Assembly: GCA_020284085.1 (NCBI GenBank)
Contig: JACEVL010000151.1
Coordinates: 186,001 to 250,000 of the forward strand
Reading direction: 5' to 3'
Length of the DNA: 64,000 nt
Source: Aporrectodea caliginosa
Lineage: Eukaryota; Annelida; Clitellata; Crassiclitellata; Lumbricidae
Shown here: positions 46,681 to 58,139 of the stretch, piece by piece
How the letters are laid out: the number at the start of each line of letters is the position of its first letter
Position numbering within the stretch: position 1 is the first letter of the stretch
Made by a program: the position numbers and the translations under genes
The notes under the pieces: generated by a model
Databases searched by the model: none
The model's input: only the letters and a program-made list of their open reading frames with translations
What the model was told of the DNA's origin: nothing

Positions 46681-47114
46681 ATTGTGTGGCCTTGACCCTG
46701 CTAATTTCTCAATGAATTGATCTGGTGAAATCATTCACAACCGCTGTCCTTCTGAATGGTTGACACGAATATTAAGATCTCCGTGTACGTACGGACCAAA
46801 GGCAGAGACACCTTTTAAACGCCTGCCATCGCTCCTATATTAAATCTCAACCACAATAGCAGCCAAATGCTTGGCGTATGAAATGATCGGGTCATTCGGG
46901 TGAGATACTTCAACCACCGCTGCCCGTTCGAATGAGTGCCGCGCCTGTTAAGGTTCCCGTGTATACGGACCACGGACAGAAAGACACCTCTTAAACGCTT
47001 GCCATCGCTCCTATATTAATTTCAAACTCCATTTAATCATAAGATTTAAGCATTCCGTCAACTTTATTGGTACAGTAACGACAGTTGTCACCATACATTA
47101 GGACCTACAGTAAA

Positions 47115-47372
47115 TAATATCTTTTCTTTAATCAAGCGCCTGACAAACGCACTGCTCTATATATTCACATGTTATGACAATTACACAATTCACAAGAACA
47201 CAATTTAATGACAGAACTTCAGAAGACATAAATCTTAACTACTAACAGAACAGACAGCCTGCAATACACGACGCTAATAGCAGCCTACAAAGCATGTCCG
47301 CCCTACGGAACTCGAATTCGGTACCTCTCGCCAATGTGTTATCCAATGCTCTATCGGGCCCCCAAATAACAA
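47115..47372 (-). mobile_element. tRNA-derived SINE, same family
   Basis: Shares the head (ATAGAGCATTGGATAACAC, B box GAATTCGAGTTCC) and body with 46,441-46,680. It interrupts CAGTAAATAACAACG, with AAATA on both sides as TSD. Confidence 0.8.
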
Positions 47373-47532
47373 CGTTTTACGAACAGTGACATTTAGTGCA
47401 TAGATACTGCAAATGTAAATGTACACCTTTTTATGTAGGTACCGTAGATGTACAGCTTTGATCCTGCATGCTCAACTTTCAATAAATTGATAGCGTGAGA
47501 TCCTTCACCACCGCTGCCCGTTAATTGAGAGG

Positions 47533-47537
<5 letters not shown>

Positions 47538-47598
<61 letters not shown>
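47538..47598. repeat. (AT)n microsatellite
   Basis: About 30 AT units replacing a short segment of the repeat unit (compare 10,740-10,800). Confidence 0.95.
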
Positions 47599-47600
<2 letters not shown>

Positions 47601-47944
47601 ACCGTGTAAAGCGACCTTATGGCCGCTGCTCGTTTTTACAATAAACTGATCGGGAGAGATACTTCAAACACCGCTGCCCGTTTCAATTATCCACAAGCAA
47701 TCCAATGGGGGTTCCGTTTCGAAACCACAGCCCCCCGACTTATCATGGCTATGTTTATTCACCACGAAGGTAGAAAGCCCAACGCGAGCGGATGATTAGA
47801 GTTATCAATCAATATTCGTTTATTCATATTATATAAAGTGTGTAGGCCTATGTGTGTTTTGCGCAGACATGTGCTTTAGGGTAAGACAGCTGTTCAGGTT
47901 TGAGCACAAGAGTAGAGTCATAACCAGCGATCCCGTCCTAAACA

Positions 47945-48075
47945 AAGAGGAACCGGATCACCCCTTCAGGAAGAACCGGAACGCCCCTTCAGGAAGAAAC
48001 GGAACGCCCCTTCAGGAAGAACCAGAACGCCCCTTCAGGAAGAAACGGAACGCCCCTTCAGGAAGAACCAGAACG
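47945..48075. repeat. 23-bp minisatellite
   Basis: About five units of CGCCCCTTCAGGAAGAAMCRGAA. As 23 is not a multiple of three, the open frame across it cycles through three phases and is not a real protein. The flank GAACCGGAACGCCGTTCCG (48,138) resembles the end of the MITE at 25,141-25,398. Confidence 0.9.
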
Positions 48076-48479
48076 CCGGCTTCAGTCGCCATGCTAATCA
48101 AAGAAAGAACCGATACGGCGTTGCGATCTTCCAAAAAAGAACCGGAACGCCGTTCCGTTCCCAAACGACCCATGGTCATGACATTCTTATGAATTATAAA
48201 CTTGTGATCACGAGATCTGCTTCAGTATAATGCAAAACGACAGTGCTGAGCACTCACCTTTTCTCTTCAAGATTGACCAACTCTTCAGAATAGCAATTAG
48301 GCCTAACTGGTGTAAACGCGGGCTTTTATAGGATTCTTGCGCCGCCTCATCTAACAAGCAACATCTGGAGAGAAGATCAACAGACTGCACTTCGTTGACA
48401 GCTCGTAAACATGCCCCGTGAAACACTCACTCACTGCCAAAAGAACTTGCAATTCGAGATGCTTTACGAGGCCCTATCC

Positions 48480-48675
48480 AGGTCCCTAAAGATAAAAATA
48501 AATGGAGCAGCCACGCGCGACCCACTTCACTTTAAAAAGACACGCACCATAACCCGACTGTCTCGCCCAAATAATTTTCTCTGCCAACGAAAGAATTAAA
48601 CCAAACAACCCTAGCCCGTTCCTACTTAATCCTACCAAATCATCTGCACTAACTCCTGAATACAAATAGGCGTTA
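48480..48675. repeat. Dispersed repeat, pair with 44,410-44,650
   Basis: Diverged second copy of the repeat described at 44,410; preceded by a fragment of the repeat unit (48,355-48,470). Confidence 0.65.
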
Positions 48676-48680
48676 TCATG

Positions 48681-48846
48681 CAGGGACGTAACTAGCGTTG
48701 GGCTTGGGGGCTTAAGCCCCCCTCCAAACGAAGCTGAAGCCCCCAAATAAATCAAACCGCCAGGCTTCACTATAGGCTCGGGCTACCGCATTCGCCATGT
48801 TCTAGGCTTAAACCCCCCCAAACGAAAAGTCCTAGTTACGCCACTG
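48681..48846. mobile_element. hAT-type MITE (~160 bp), inverted relative to 51,508
   Basis: Ends CAGGGACGTAACTAG and, inverted, CAGTGGCGTAACTAG. The interior (GGCTTGGGGGCTT...GCCCCC) matches 51,508-51,665 in reverse orientation. GCGTTAT precedes it (48,670-48,676, followed by CATG) and GCGTTATG follows (48,847-48,854), an imperfect TSD. Confidence 0.8.
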
Positions 48847-48983
48847 GCGTTATGACTTGTTCAATATACATGTAAGCGTCCTCTGTACATGTACATAGCA
48901 TATAGCTGCTGTTTCTAAACGTCCCAAAGGTGAAGATGGAGGGTGGATCGAGGATTTAACATCCTACACTTATTCTGCCTATA

Positions 48984-49376
48984 CAGGGTGGGCAAAAAAA
49001 GGAACCCCTTACGCATTTTTGATAATATTTCTGCCAAAAGTGAGAATTTTTAAATCACGTTTTACACGCTTAAAGGTAATTCATACCTACGTATATTGGC
49101 CAAATTTCATCAAAATATTTCAAACAGAACAAAAGTTATATCACTTTTAGTGAGTCCACCCACTGTTTTTTGATGGTTCAAAAACGTAACACAACAAAAA
49201 GCAACAAAAAACTATTTTACTAAGTCACTTCTCAAATAATTGTTAACAAACAAACTTGATATTGCCAGATACATATTATTTAGAAAAGAAACGGGGTACC
49301 AGCGTAGCTGCACGTCACTGTGACGTCATTTAGCAAGAAGAAATGCGTAGGGGTTCCTTTTTTATGGCCCACCCTG
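48984..49376. mobile_element. Mariner-type MITE (393 bp)
   Basis: TIRs CAGGGTGGGCAAAAAAAGGA and, inverted, CAGGGTGGGCCATAAAAAAG, each followed by ACCCCT(T)ACGCATTT, flanked by TA on both sides. TA target and CAGGG terminus fit the Tc1/mariner superfamily. No transposase. Confidence 0.85.
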
Positions 49377-49379
49377 TAG

Positions 49380-50215
49380 ATGCGCTACTGGCTGAACTCA
49401 AGGCCTATGATTTGGCACCATAGGCCTGCCCTTCGAAGTATTGCGGTATTTGGAAGAAACCTCGATCTGTCACTAAATTACTACTAGGCAACATGTACAT
49501 TGATTACGCTTAGCCTACAGTGTGAGGAAACTGCTCAGTATGAGTGCCGACAGGGTTGGCGTCGCATCGTAATCGTAAAACTCTAAACTTCTAAAGCGCA
49601 ATTCGAAAGCCAAGCGCAGGGCACTAGCATACTCACGAACGCTGAGCGCTGGATGTGGCTAAGCTCAACCGAGTTCGACACCAGAGGGCGAGCGAGGGGC
49701 GAAATGATGTGCACTAGGCACCTGGAGCACTTAGAGAAAACATCATCCAGACAAAATAATTTTTAGTCTGCAACGAAGAACATTCTTCGGTAAGTCTGGT
49801 AAGTCTATCCATCTATCACAGACTCCTTCATTCACCAGCCACGGCAGCCAGCCAAGCAAATCTAAACAACTGCATTGATTGATCGCTAATAAATCAGCCA
49901 GTCTACAGACGAAAAGTAAAAGGATATGGATACAGGTTGGGCCATCGCTTAACGCTAAAAATACCCTGATATAATGGAATGATGAAAATGTATTGCATAA
50001 GATGCTGAAGGCTGTGCCTGAGAAGCATAAAATGTGTCCTGCCTTGTCCCAGACAGACGCGTTCACCGGTTAACCCCCTTAAGTGGGTCAGACGATACTA
50101 TTTTCATCTGCGTTGAGATGTTTTCGTTATAGCTTTAGCACATGGACTGTGGACATATGCATAACTAACAGGTGGAACGGCTAGTGGGTGTGAGTGCGGT
50201 TAGTTAGGCTACTGT
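49380..50215. other. Unassigned intergenic stretch
   Basis: No supported gene. A 107-codon minus frame (49,743-50,066) has no recognised domain. A piece at 49,570-49,650 (ACTTCTAAAGCGC, GAAAGCCAAGCGCA) repeats 11,700-11,770. Confidence 0.45.
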
Positions 50216-50220
50216 AACCA

Positions 50221-50743
50221 CCCTGCAATGATAAAAATCGGCCAGTACAATAGGTTAGTTTTAATTATGGCGGGGTGGGGGTGGGGTGCCATAATAACAA
50301 TCGGCTGTTGGTTTTTTTATTGTGGCTGGGGATGCCATAATAAAAATCCTATCGTAAAAAATTGGCCAGTTAGCCTAAGTTAGTTTTTATTTTGGCAGGG
50401 GTGGGATGCCATAATAAAAATCCTATCGTAAAAAATTGGCCAGTTAGCCTAAGTTAGTTTTTATTTTGGCAGGGGTGGGATGCCATAATAAAAATCCTAC
50501 CGTAAAAAATTGGCCAGTTAGCCTAAGTTAGTTTTTATTTTGGCAGGGGTGGGATGCCATAATAAAAATTCTATCGTAAAAAATTGGCCAGTTAGCCTAA
50601 GTTAGTTTTTATTTTGGCAGGGGTGGGATGCCATAATAAAAATCCGGCCGTGATAACAAAAATCGTCCAGTAGTTTAGTAGTTAGTAGTATAGTAACCCA
50701 TGCAGTTACAAGTTACTTGATGGCCGATTTTAATTATGGCAGG
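50221..50743. mobile_element. TIR element filled by a 74-bp tandem repeat
   Basis: Left CCCTGCAATGATAAAAATCG and right (inverted) CCTGCCATAATTAAAATCGG, both continuing GCCA, form TIRs; AACCA flanks both sides (50,216-50,220 and 50,744-50,748). Inside, a 74-bp unit (TAAAAATCCTATCG phases at 50,341, 50,415, 50,489, 50,563, 50,637) repeats about five times and itself contains the TIR-like ATGCCATAATAAAAATC and GGCCAGTT. Confidence 0.7.
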
Positions 50744-51106
50744 AACCAGACTTATATAGATGGACCTCTGCCAGTTTGCTATGAACACTAGATAGTAATA
50801 TTAGCCTATCATTTAAGAACTTCTATAGCGCCAAGGCTTCAATCGAAGTTCGCTACCAGCCTGTACCAGGCAAAACTGTTGTGTAGGCCTTAAGCCAATT
50901 TCCCGCAAACAGACAGCATCTGGAGTAGAGATCAACGGCACCACATCGATCGATCGTAAACATGCCCGTGAAACCACTCAAGCGAAACAGAATTTGCATT
51001 TCTGGATGTATTGCGAGTATTATGTACAATATTGTCATGCCGCGCCTCGCCTCAACAGATGTCGCCCACATCGTTTCATCGACTGACGGAGTTGCGTGTC
51101 GCGGTA

Positions 51107-51400
51107 GAAGGTCCTGTGCGTAAGTCAGAGGAAAGGCAGTGTTAGGCTTTGGGTTCGAATCGTCTGTGTTCTGGCGCTGCCATTGATATCTACCGCCTAT
51201 ATATCTCTTTATAAGGAACTCCAACCCTGCAGGAGAGTCGCTCGCCATCCGTCTAAGAGTACCAGGAAATACAGGAGCTGTAGGGTCTTTCGTTCGGGCA
51301 CTCCCACATTTCTCTCGGAAGATGGTCGTGTGGTAAGGCGCGTCTATATGCATGTTCGGTAGTGGCTGCACGTCCGAGGTTAAATTCTGCTTCCACAGCG
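51107..51400 (+). repeat. tRNA-like SINE-type segments, second copies
   Basis: 51,107-51,220 repeats 37,430-37,545 (B box core GGTTCGAATC near 51,151). 51,320-51,400 repeats 24,237-24,330 (TGGTCGTGTGGTAAGGCG, then GGTTAAATTCTGC). Here both are joined within 200 bp, suggesting one larger composite retroposon of which the other loci hold parts. Confidence 0.5.
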
Positions 51401-51507
51401 AACTTTGGAATCGGCGAAACCTCTAAGCTCAACAATACTTGAAAGAGCGCCTCTTTAGTTTCCCTTGTTGCTTGGAGTTTGAGTGAAGAGATGATTAAAT
51501 CGAAGCC

Positions 51508-51665
51508 CAGTGGCGTAACTAGGACTTTTCGTTTGGGGGGGGCTTTAAGCCCTGAACATTGCGAGTACGGTAGCCTGAGCCCATATTGAAGCCGGGGGCT
51601 TGATTCATTTTTAGGGGGCTTCAGCTTCGTTTAGCCCCCCAAGCCCAACGCTAGTTACGTCCCTG
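51508..51665. mobile_element. hAT-type MITE (158 bp), perfect TSD
   Basis: Ends CAGTGGCGTAACTAGGAC and, inverted, CAGGGACGTAACTAGCG; TSD TCGAAGCC at 51,500-51,507 and 51,666-51,673. The sister copies of the flank near 34,205 (GAGTCGAAGCCATAG) have no insertion. Confidence 0.9.
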
Positions 51666-51699
51666 TCGAAGCCACAGCTTCCTTTGTTTCTTTAGAGTT

Positions 51700-52560
51700 T
51701 GCAAGAGAACATCGAAATATTACATTACTAGGCCTTATCCTATAACAGCCTGTATACTTATGGGTATGCTAAGCACAAGCAAACCCTCCCCTCTCAGCAC
51801 GCCAACATGGGCTCACATGGACCTATTTGGGTCCCATCAAATGTCCGTGAGCATCCTGGTAGGGTCATATTATTTTGTTCAGGTGTTTGCCCACACAAAA
51901 ACTTCAAAAGCCTTCAAAGGAGTTTCAACTCAATCACTTGTGTTTTCGTGACGGTGTAGTCAGTCAGGGCTGTTGTTTCATTGATTAAACTACATAATAT
52001 TCCCTATTCATTTAAGCTCTTCCTGAAAATTTCATTGAATTATTCAAAATTATAATGAGAAGTATGTCATTCTAATTCCAATTGACTGGCCAAACACGAG
52101 AATATCAATGCACGAGAAGCTAAAAGAGAGTTTGTTCACGATACTCGGATAGCTCACAGACTTTGGTTTCCAGCTCATTTGCATCACCTACGCGTTCGTT
52201 GTCACATTTAGGGAGACTTGTAACTAAGCGGCAAAAGATGCAATGTGAATTTCTAGAAATGTTAAGTTTTCTGTGTCTAATTTACACTCCGGATTGTTCG
52301 GTTTTGGCATATTATTACAAGTGAATTTTGTCTAGTTCAGTTGATTCAAGATTATCGAAAATGATGCGATCAGCTTTTCACATTCTCTGCTCTCTAAGCT
52401 AAATTGTTCATCTATTGTTACAACTAGGCTAATTAGTTATTTTGCTTTCATACCCAGATTTTCAGACTGCATGCTTAATAGTGCTTTAAACAAAATTTTT
52501 AGCAGTTTTGTTTTCAAATAAACGTTCAGATATAGCTGAAAACGGGATTCCAGAACGTTA
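51700..52560. repeat. Diverged paralogue of the 34.7/37.7-kb block
   Basis: Part of it (52,090-52,500) aligns to 35,130-35,270, 35,640-35,805 and 36,199-36,300, with both MITEs absent. 51,720-51,960 resembles 2,990-3,130 and 30,540-30,720. No gene seen. Confidence 0.65.
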
Positions 52561-52917
52561 ACAGCAGGCCCCATAATTCATGTCAAATGCTTCCAATAAC
52601 GCATGCGGCTTTTGGGATCCGCGTCTGACCCCCTTAATCGCGGGAGAGAGCACCGAGGGTGACGAAATCGGTTGCTTTCGGCGCCCTTGTTTGTCCCCGT
52701 GCCATCAATTTAAAACTTTGCTTCCCTAAAACAAAATACCTGCTGACGCCCTTGTCGAGAGGGTGGTTTAGGCTACTTCACGCCCCGAAGCGTATACGGT
52801 GCCAGCGAAACTGTGGCGGACAAGCCACAAGACAGAGTGAAGGCTGTCTGATCTATTATAGCTGTATAATATTGACGTTTTCAATACACGGTGCGGCCTC
52901 TTAATCGCTAGATGGCG

Positions 52918-53247
52918 TGTTACATACACTCGATTCGAGTTATAATAAATGTAATTAAAATTACACGGTCGCTTAATTCTTGCAATTTTAACGTTTTAAT
53001 GTAGTGATTTAATAAAACTACACCCTTTTAAGTTCAATAGTTGATGGCCAAAGGTAGGGCGACGCTGAAATTGAAACTTATAACCTAGCCTCTTTGCTAC
53101 CTTTGTTTAAGGCGTGTTTTGTACGCTAGTATAAATACGAAGTGACCTGTATAACGTGTGGTGATGCTTGAATAGAGGCTGCCTCATGGTGCATCGCTTA
53201 TATCGTGAAGTGGTGGTTCGTACTGCTTCACACATAGTGCAGAGTCA
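52918..53247 (+). mobile_element. Candidate LTR (330 bp) with TATA box and adjacent PBS-like site
   Basis: The segment starts TGTTACATACAC and ends AGAGTCA (TG...CA). It contains TATAAATA at 53,130-53,137 and AATAAA near 53,008. One base after it, TGGTGGTTCGGACC (53,249) could be a tRNA primer site, since PBSs begin TGG. The same TGGTGGTTCG also occurs at 53,211. No second LTR, gag or pol is seen in the window, so this is tentative. Confidence 0.35.
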
Positions 53248-53459
53248 GTGGTGGTTCGGACCCTCTGCGCAAAGCGACACGGTTCTTTAGTGTCGTTGGT
53301 TCGGGCAAATTACGGGCGCCCCTGCGTCCAAGACAAGACTAATCAGTGCGCTCCCGAGTGACAGCCGCTCACACGGTCTGCCCAGTGCCGGCTTCCGCTG
53401 ATCTGACGGGGTAGGGCCCATCACGTTGTTGATCGCGAGCCGGTCCGTGGCAGGCTAAT

Positions 53460-54262
53460 CGGGGAAAGACCGATGGTGAGAAATAAATGCTCACAGGTCT
53501 GGATAACTACGGGAAAAGTTCCCCACTGATACCGTTCGGAAAGTACGCGGAGATACCGAGAAATGACAGGTCTGTAACGAAATACGGGGAAGGCGAGACC
53601 CCGGTGGTACGTGTGTTCGGAAAGTACGGGAGAGACCGAGAAATCAGTTAGTGAAAAATCAAAGTCCGATTTCGCGTAAAGTTCGAAGTACGTGAGAGAC
53701 GGGGAAATCAGTTAACGGCGAGTGAAAAATTAAAGTCCGGTTTCCGCGTAAAGTCCGTAGAACGGGGAGAGACGCAGAAACCAGTTAACGGCGAGTGCGT
53801 AAATACGGGGAAAATTCCCCGCTGGCGCGGTTCGACCAAATACGGGGAGGGTGACCCCGTTGGTGACAGATAAATACGGGGGAAAGCTCCCCGCAGTTAC
53901 CGTTCGATAATTGCTGCACACCAGTGTGGTAAAGTACGGGGAAGATGGTGACCCCGTTGATACCGTTCGTAAAACAATTGCGGATCTACCCGCATATTCT
54001 TTTCAACTTGCGGGTCTACCGCACCTTTTCTACTTACGGGACTTACCGAAAAATCTCTATTCGCGGTTTCCCCGCGGATTATCTTTCTTTTGCTAACTAG
54101 CGTCGGTTACAGTTAGGCTATTTCCGCGGTTTCCCCGTGGAATATATATTTCGTTGCGTATTTAGCGTCGGTCTTAGTTACTTCCGCGGTTTCCCCGTGG
54201 AATATCTTTCGTTGCGTACTTACTCCCGCGGTTTCCCCGCGGAAAATCTCTACTTACCGCGG
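53460..54262. repeat. Irregular array of TACGGGGAA / TTCCCC hairpin modules
   Basis: Modules TACGGGGAAA, CGGAAAGTACG, GAGAGACCGAGAAATCAG and CAGTTAACGGCGAGTG recur at uneven spacing in the first part. In the second part CCGCGGTTTCCCCG(C/T)GG recurs four to five times with TTAGCGTCGGT between. Many form local hairpins. It starts beside the candidate LTR and stops at the LINE relic at 54,273. It is not coding. Confidence 0.75.
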
Positions 54263-54272
54263 AACTAGCCGC

Positions 54273-54575
54273 CAGTGTCAAATGCTTTTGCCAGATCGAA
54301 AAATATGCCTAGGGAATATTCATTATTTTCTATTGCATTCGAGATTCTATCTTGCATAGATAACAAGGACATATATGGGGAGTGACCAGATTGAAAGCCA
54401 TGCTGCGAGGGAAAAAGGATGTCGGTTTTCGTAACAAAGTCATACAGTCTGTTGTACATTATTTTCTCAAATATTTTTGAGAAATAGGGAAGGATAGAAA
54501 TCGGACGATAATTTGTCAGATTGTCTCTTTCGCCTTTTTTATAAATAGGTATTACCTTTGCAGTTTTTAGGGATT
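54273..54575 (-). pseudogene. LINE reverse transcriptase fragment
   Basis: Minus-strand frame with LKTAKVIPIYKKGERDNLTN, YRPISILPYFSKIFEKIMYN and LGIFFDLAKAFDT, matching residues about 621-720 of the intact LINE ORF at 14,937 in order and spacing. It breaks off right after the first catalytic Asp region, where the hairpin array begins, so both ends are truncated. Confidence 0.85.
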
Positions 54576-55217
54576 GACATTGATATATATATATATATAC
54601 ATACATTCATAAATACATGTACATATATAGGCTACATACAAACAAACATAGGGCCTACATACATAGGCGACATGATAGGCCTACATATACAGCGTAGCGA
54701 ACGATTACCTGACTGTGAGCTGGATCAGATGCCAGAGGAGAAACTTTGGTCTTGGATGTGGGGATACAAAATTTCGCATCGTTTAATAATAATGATGATT
54801 AATAATAGTAACAATGAAGATAATAGTGATGATAGTGATCATGATGATGATGCTGATGCTCCATGATTGTTTTGAGTCTTGAGGGCTCAAATGAAGGCCA
54901 TTCTCCGAGAAAATAACAACGCGCCTTGTTTCTTCTGGTTAGAAGGTATGCCAATTTGGGGGTAAGGTACCCTGCATTCCAGTAAGTTGGGTATGGGACT
55001 ATGGGCACCCCCTCATACCTACGAAAATTACGCCTATGCCAGGTTCTGGTAGTCATTGATGTATAGCAGAAGGTTTATGTTTTTATTAGTGGTGGGCAAC
55101 GATTAAAAATGTTAATCGAAATTAATCGCATGATTAAAAATTGTAATAACGCGATTAATTTTTAAAGCATGTCACAGTAGATAACAAGTAGCCTACAACT
55201 ACTCTACCGACTCTGAG

Positions 55218-55274
<57 letters not shown>

Positions 55275-55275
<1 letters not shown>

Positions 55276-55520
55276 GACGACTAGAAAGAAGAACAAATAC
55301 GAGGAGCTTCAAACAAGATACCTTTTTACTCCAATCGCGATAGAGACGATGGGACCTTTGGACCAGGAGGGCTGGCTTTCATCAAGGAACTCGGCAGACG
55401 GTTGACCAGAACAACGGAAGATCCACAAGAAACCTTCTTCCTTTTTCAAAAGATCTCTGTTACTGTCCAGCGATTCAACGCTGTCGCATGCCTTGCTACA
55501 ATGGGGCCCTAGAACTCTGA
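55275..55520 (+). pseudogene. LINE-associated C-terminal fragment
   Basis: Two frames join at a shift near 55,357: KYEELQTRYLFTPIAIETMG and then GGLAFIKELGRRLTRTTEDP, FLFQKISVTVQRFNAVACL. The pattern (PIAIETMGP, FI.ELGRR, FLFQ.ISV.VQR.N) is one I associate with the end of non-LTR RT polyproteins in marine invertebrates; I could not verify it. TAA repeats flank it on both sides. Confidence 0.6.
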
Positions 55521-55539
55521 TCTTAGATATAATAACCGT

Positions 55540-55940
<401 letters not shown>

Positions 55941-56258
55941 TATGCGCTATATAAATGCTTGTAGAAAATAAACAGGCGCAAACATGCTGTACTAGGCCTA
56001 CTTGTTTTTACTTTTCAGTTTTTACTTAAAAGTTTAAAGTTTAAACTGAGCTGTTTTATGAAGATTTGTTTTATCGCATTTCTAGAAATAATTGGGTGCA
56101 GTGACAATCGCGTTAACTGCGTTAAAAAATTTAATCGCGTTAATTAATTAACGCATTAATTGCGTTAATAACGCGTTAAATGCCCAGCCCTAGTTTTTAT
56201 TGTAAAATTGTCATATATACGCGTTAAATTGATCCAGTAAACTGTATATATAGCCTAT

Positions 56259-56292
<34 letters not shown>

Positions 56293-56918
56293 ATTATATA
56301 TATATATATAGCGATTTTCTCCAGCGACCGTGTGGCCTCGACCCTGCTAATTTCTCAATGAATTGATCTGGTGAAATCATTCACCACCGCTGTCCGTCTG
56401 AATGGTTGACACGAATATTAAGGTTTCCGTGTGTACGGACCAAACACAGAGAGACACCTTTTAAACGCCTGCCGTCGTTCCTATATTAACTTTCAACTGT
56501 GGTTAAAATTTAATATACGAGCAGCGCTCCTATTGTACAGACGAATAATTACTTAGACCGCATGCAAGACAATCCAAGTTTAATATTGATGTGAACAGCG
56601 AGGGCAGCTGCTACCGTAGTTGCCAACTTGCCAACATGTAGTAGATTTAAGCAGATAACAACCGAATGCTTGGCGTATGAAATGATCGGGTGAGAAATTT
56701 CAACCATTGTGGTCCGTTTGAATGAATGCCACGCCTGTTAAGGTTCCCGTGTTGGCTATCGGCTATGGACCACGGGCAGAAAGACACCTTTTAAACGCTT
56801 GCCATCGCTCTTATATTAATTTCCAACTGCATTTAATCATTAGATCTATGCTGCACACCGTCAACTTTATTGGTACAGTAACGACAGTTGCCAGCATACA
56901 TTAGGGCTTACGGTAAAT

Positions 56919-57126
56919 TGTATTGCATTGTATTGTATTTGATCATTTATAAAGCGCTTCTCACAGCATAAGCCTTTCAGAAGCGCTCCCAGTGCGAGGT
57001 ACTCCAAGGAAAAAGAAAGGTGTTAAGGTGAGAGAAAGAGGTAGAGATGCTACTAGAGAGGATTGTAGAGCGAAGAGAAGGAGGAAGTCGATTCCATAGA
57101 GAGGGACCTATGCACACAAAGGACCT
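56919..57126 (-). mobile_element. L2/CR1-type LINE 3' end, same family as 2,737
   Basis: On the minus strand: GGGAGCGCTTCTGAAAGG, then GAGAAGCGCTTTATAAATG and a CAATA-type tail, the hairpin terminus seen at 2,737-2,804. TSD GGTAAAT at 56,912-56,918 and 57,127-57,133. Copy A near 10,575 is empty. Confidence 0.9.
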
Positions 57127-57964
57127 GGTAAATAACAACGTTTTACGAACAGTGACATTTAGTGCATAGATAAACGCAAATTTAAATGTTCACCTTTTTA
57201 TGTAGCGACCGTAGGCCCTATAGCTTTGACCCTGCTCAACTTTCAATAAATTGATAGCGTGAGATCCTTCAACACGGCTGCCCGTTGAGCGGGTGTCTCA
57301 CCAGTCACCATCTAAGGTCCTCGTGCATACGGACCGTGCTAGAGCGACCGTATGGCCACTTCCCTGCTCGTTTTTCAATTAACTGATCGGGAGAGATTCT
57401 TCGACCACCGCTGCCCGTTTGAATGGGTGCCACGCCGTCTGAGGTCCTCGTGTAGGCCTACTGACCGTGCTATAGCCCAAGATTCAAATATCTGAAAAAA
57501 GCCAACCTCGGTACAAGCACAAGTATACAGCACCCAACCAAGGAAAGCCTATCTGTCCTCGACAGCACATCTACTCTCAAGGGCAGAAAGATTTTCCTTT
57601 CATGAACAGACAGCGTCGCTTTTAGAGACGTCAGTCTGGATAGAGATGTTCAACAGATCGAAAGTGGCCACAACAGGTGTTTTACCTATAAAACACGGCA
57701 ACGGCCGTTGACATAAACCAGAGGAAGTCTAGGGCGCCACTGTGTCGCAGAAAGTGATGGTGGTCAATCCCTTCCTCCCTTTCCCTTCTCCCTCTCCTCT
57801 CCCTCTCTCCTCTTACCAGTGCTTAAAGTGTAAAAACAGAAGTGCCAGGACGCCACTTACCTTTCCCCCTCCTCCCACCTATCCCTTTCCCCCACCCCCT
57901 CTCCCCAACTTTCCCTCCTTACTTCCGTCCCCTTCCCCGTCCCTCTCCTCAACCCCTCTCCCTC

Positions 57965-58135
57965 TAATCAGATGTGCAAATATAAAAATTTTCTGGGGTG
58001 CTCATATTGCAAGCGCCGAAGGCGCGAGGAGGCGAGTGCTGAAGGCACGAAGCCTATAGGCCTAACGCCTATGGAGTGTGAGGGAGCGTCTTAAGCTCCC
58101 TCAACGGGGTCTGGGGCGGAGCCCCAGAAGCCAGC
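57965..58135 (+). other. Run of short perfect hairpins
   Basis: In about 120 bp: GCGCCGAAGGCGC, GTGCTGAAGGCAC, GGGAGCGTCTTAAGCTCCC and TCTGGGGCGGAGCCCCAGA. This follows the pyrimidine tract at the end of copy E. The order of GNRA-like or tight loops is reminiscent of a transposon terminus but no partner end was found. Confidence 0.6.
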
Positions 58136-58139
58136 GCAT

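Larger units (their letters stand above)
40400..47700. repeat. Long low-copy repeat unit, copy B
   Basis: The cleanest copy, collinear with copy A from about A1 to A11,000. Insertions private to B: an unassigned stretch 43,290-43,900, a twin-primed LINE at 46,162-46,310, SINEs at 46,441-46,680 and 47,115-47,372, and an (AT)n at 47,538-47,598. Confidence 0.75.

Noticed and set aside
47854..48192. 112-codon plus frame
   Set aside because: The frame runs through a 23-bp repeat that shifts phase at each unit, so no consistent protein repeat exists.
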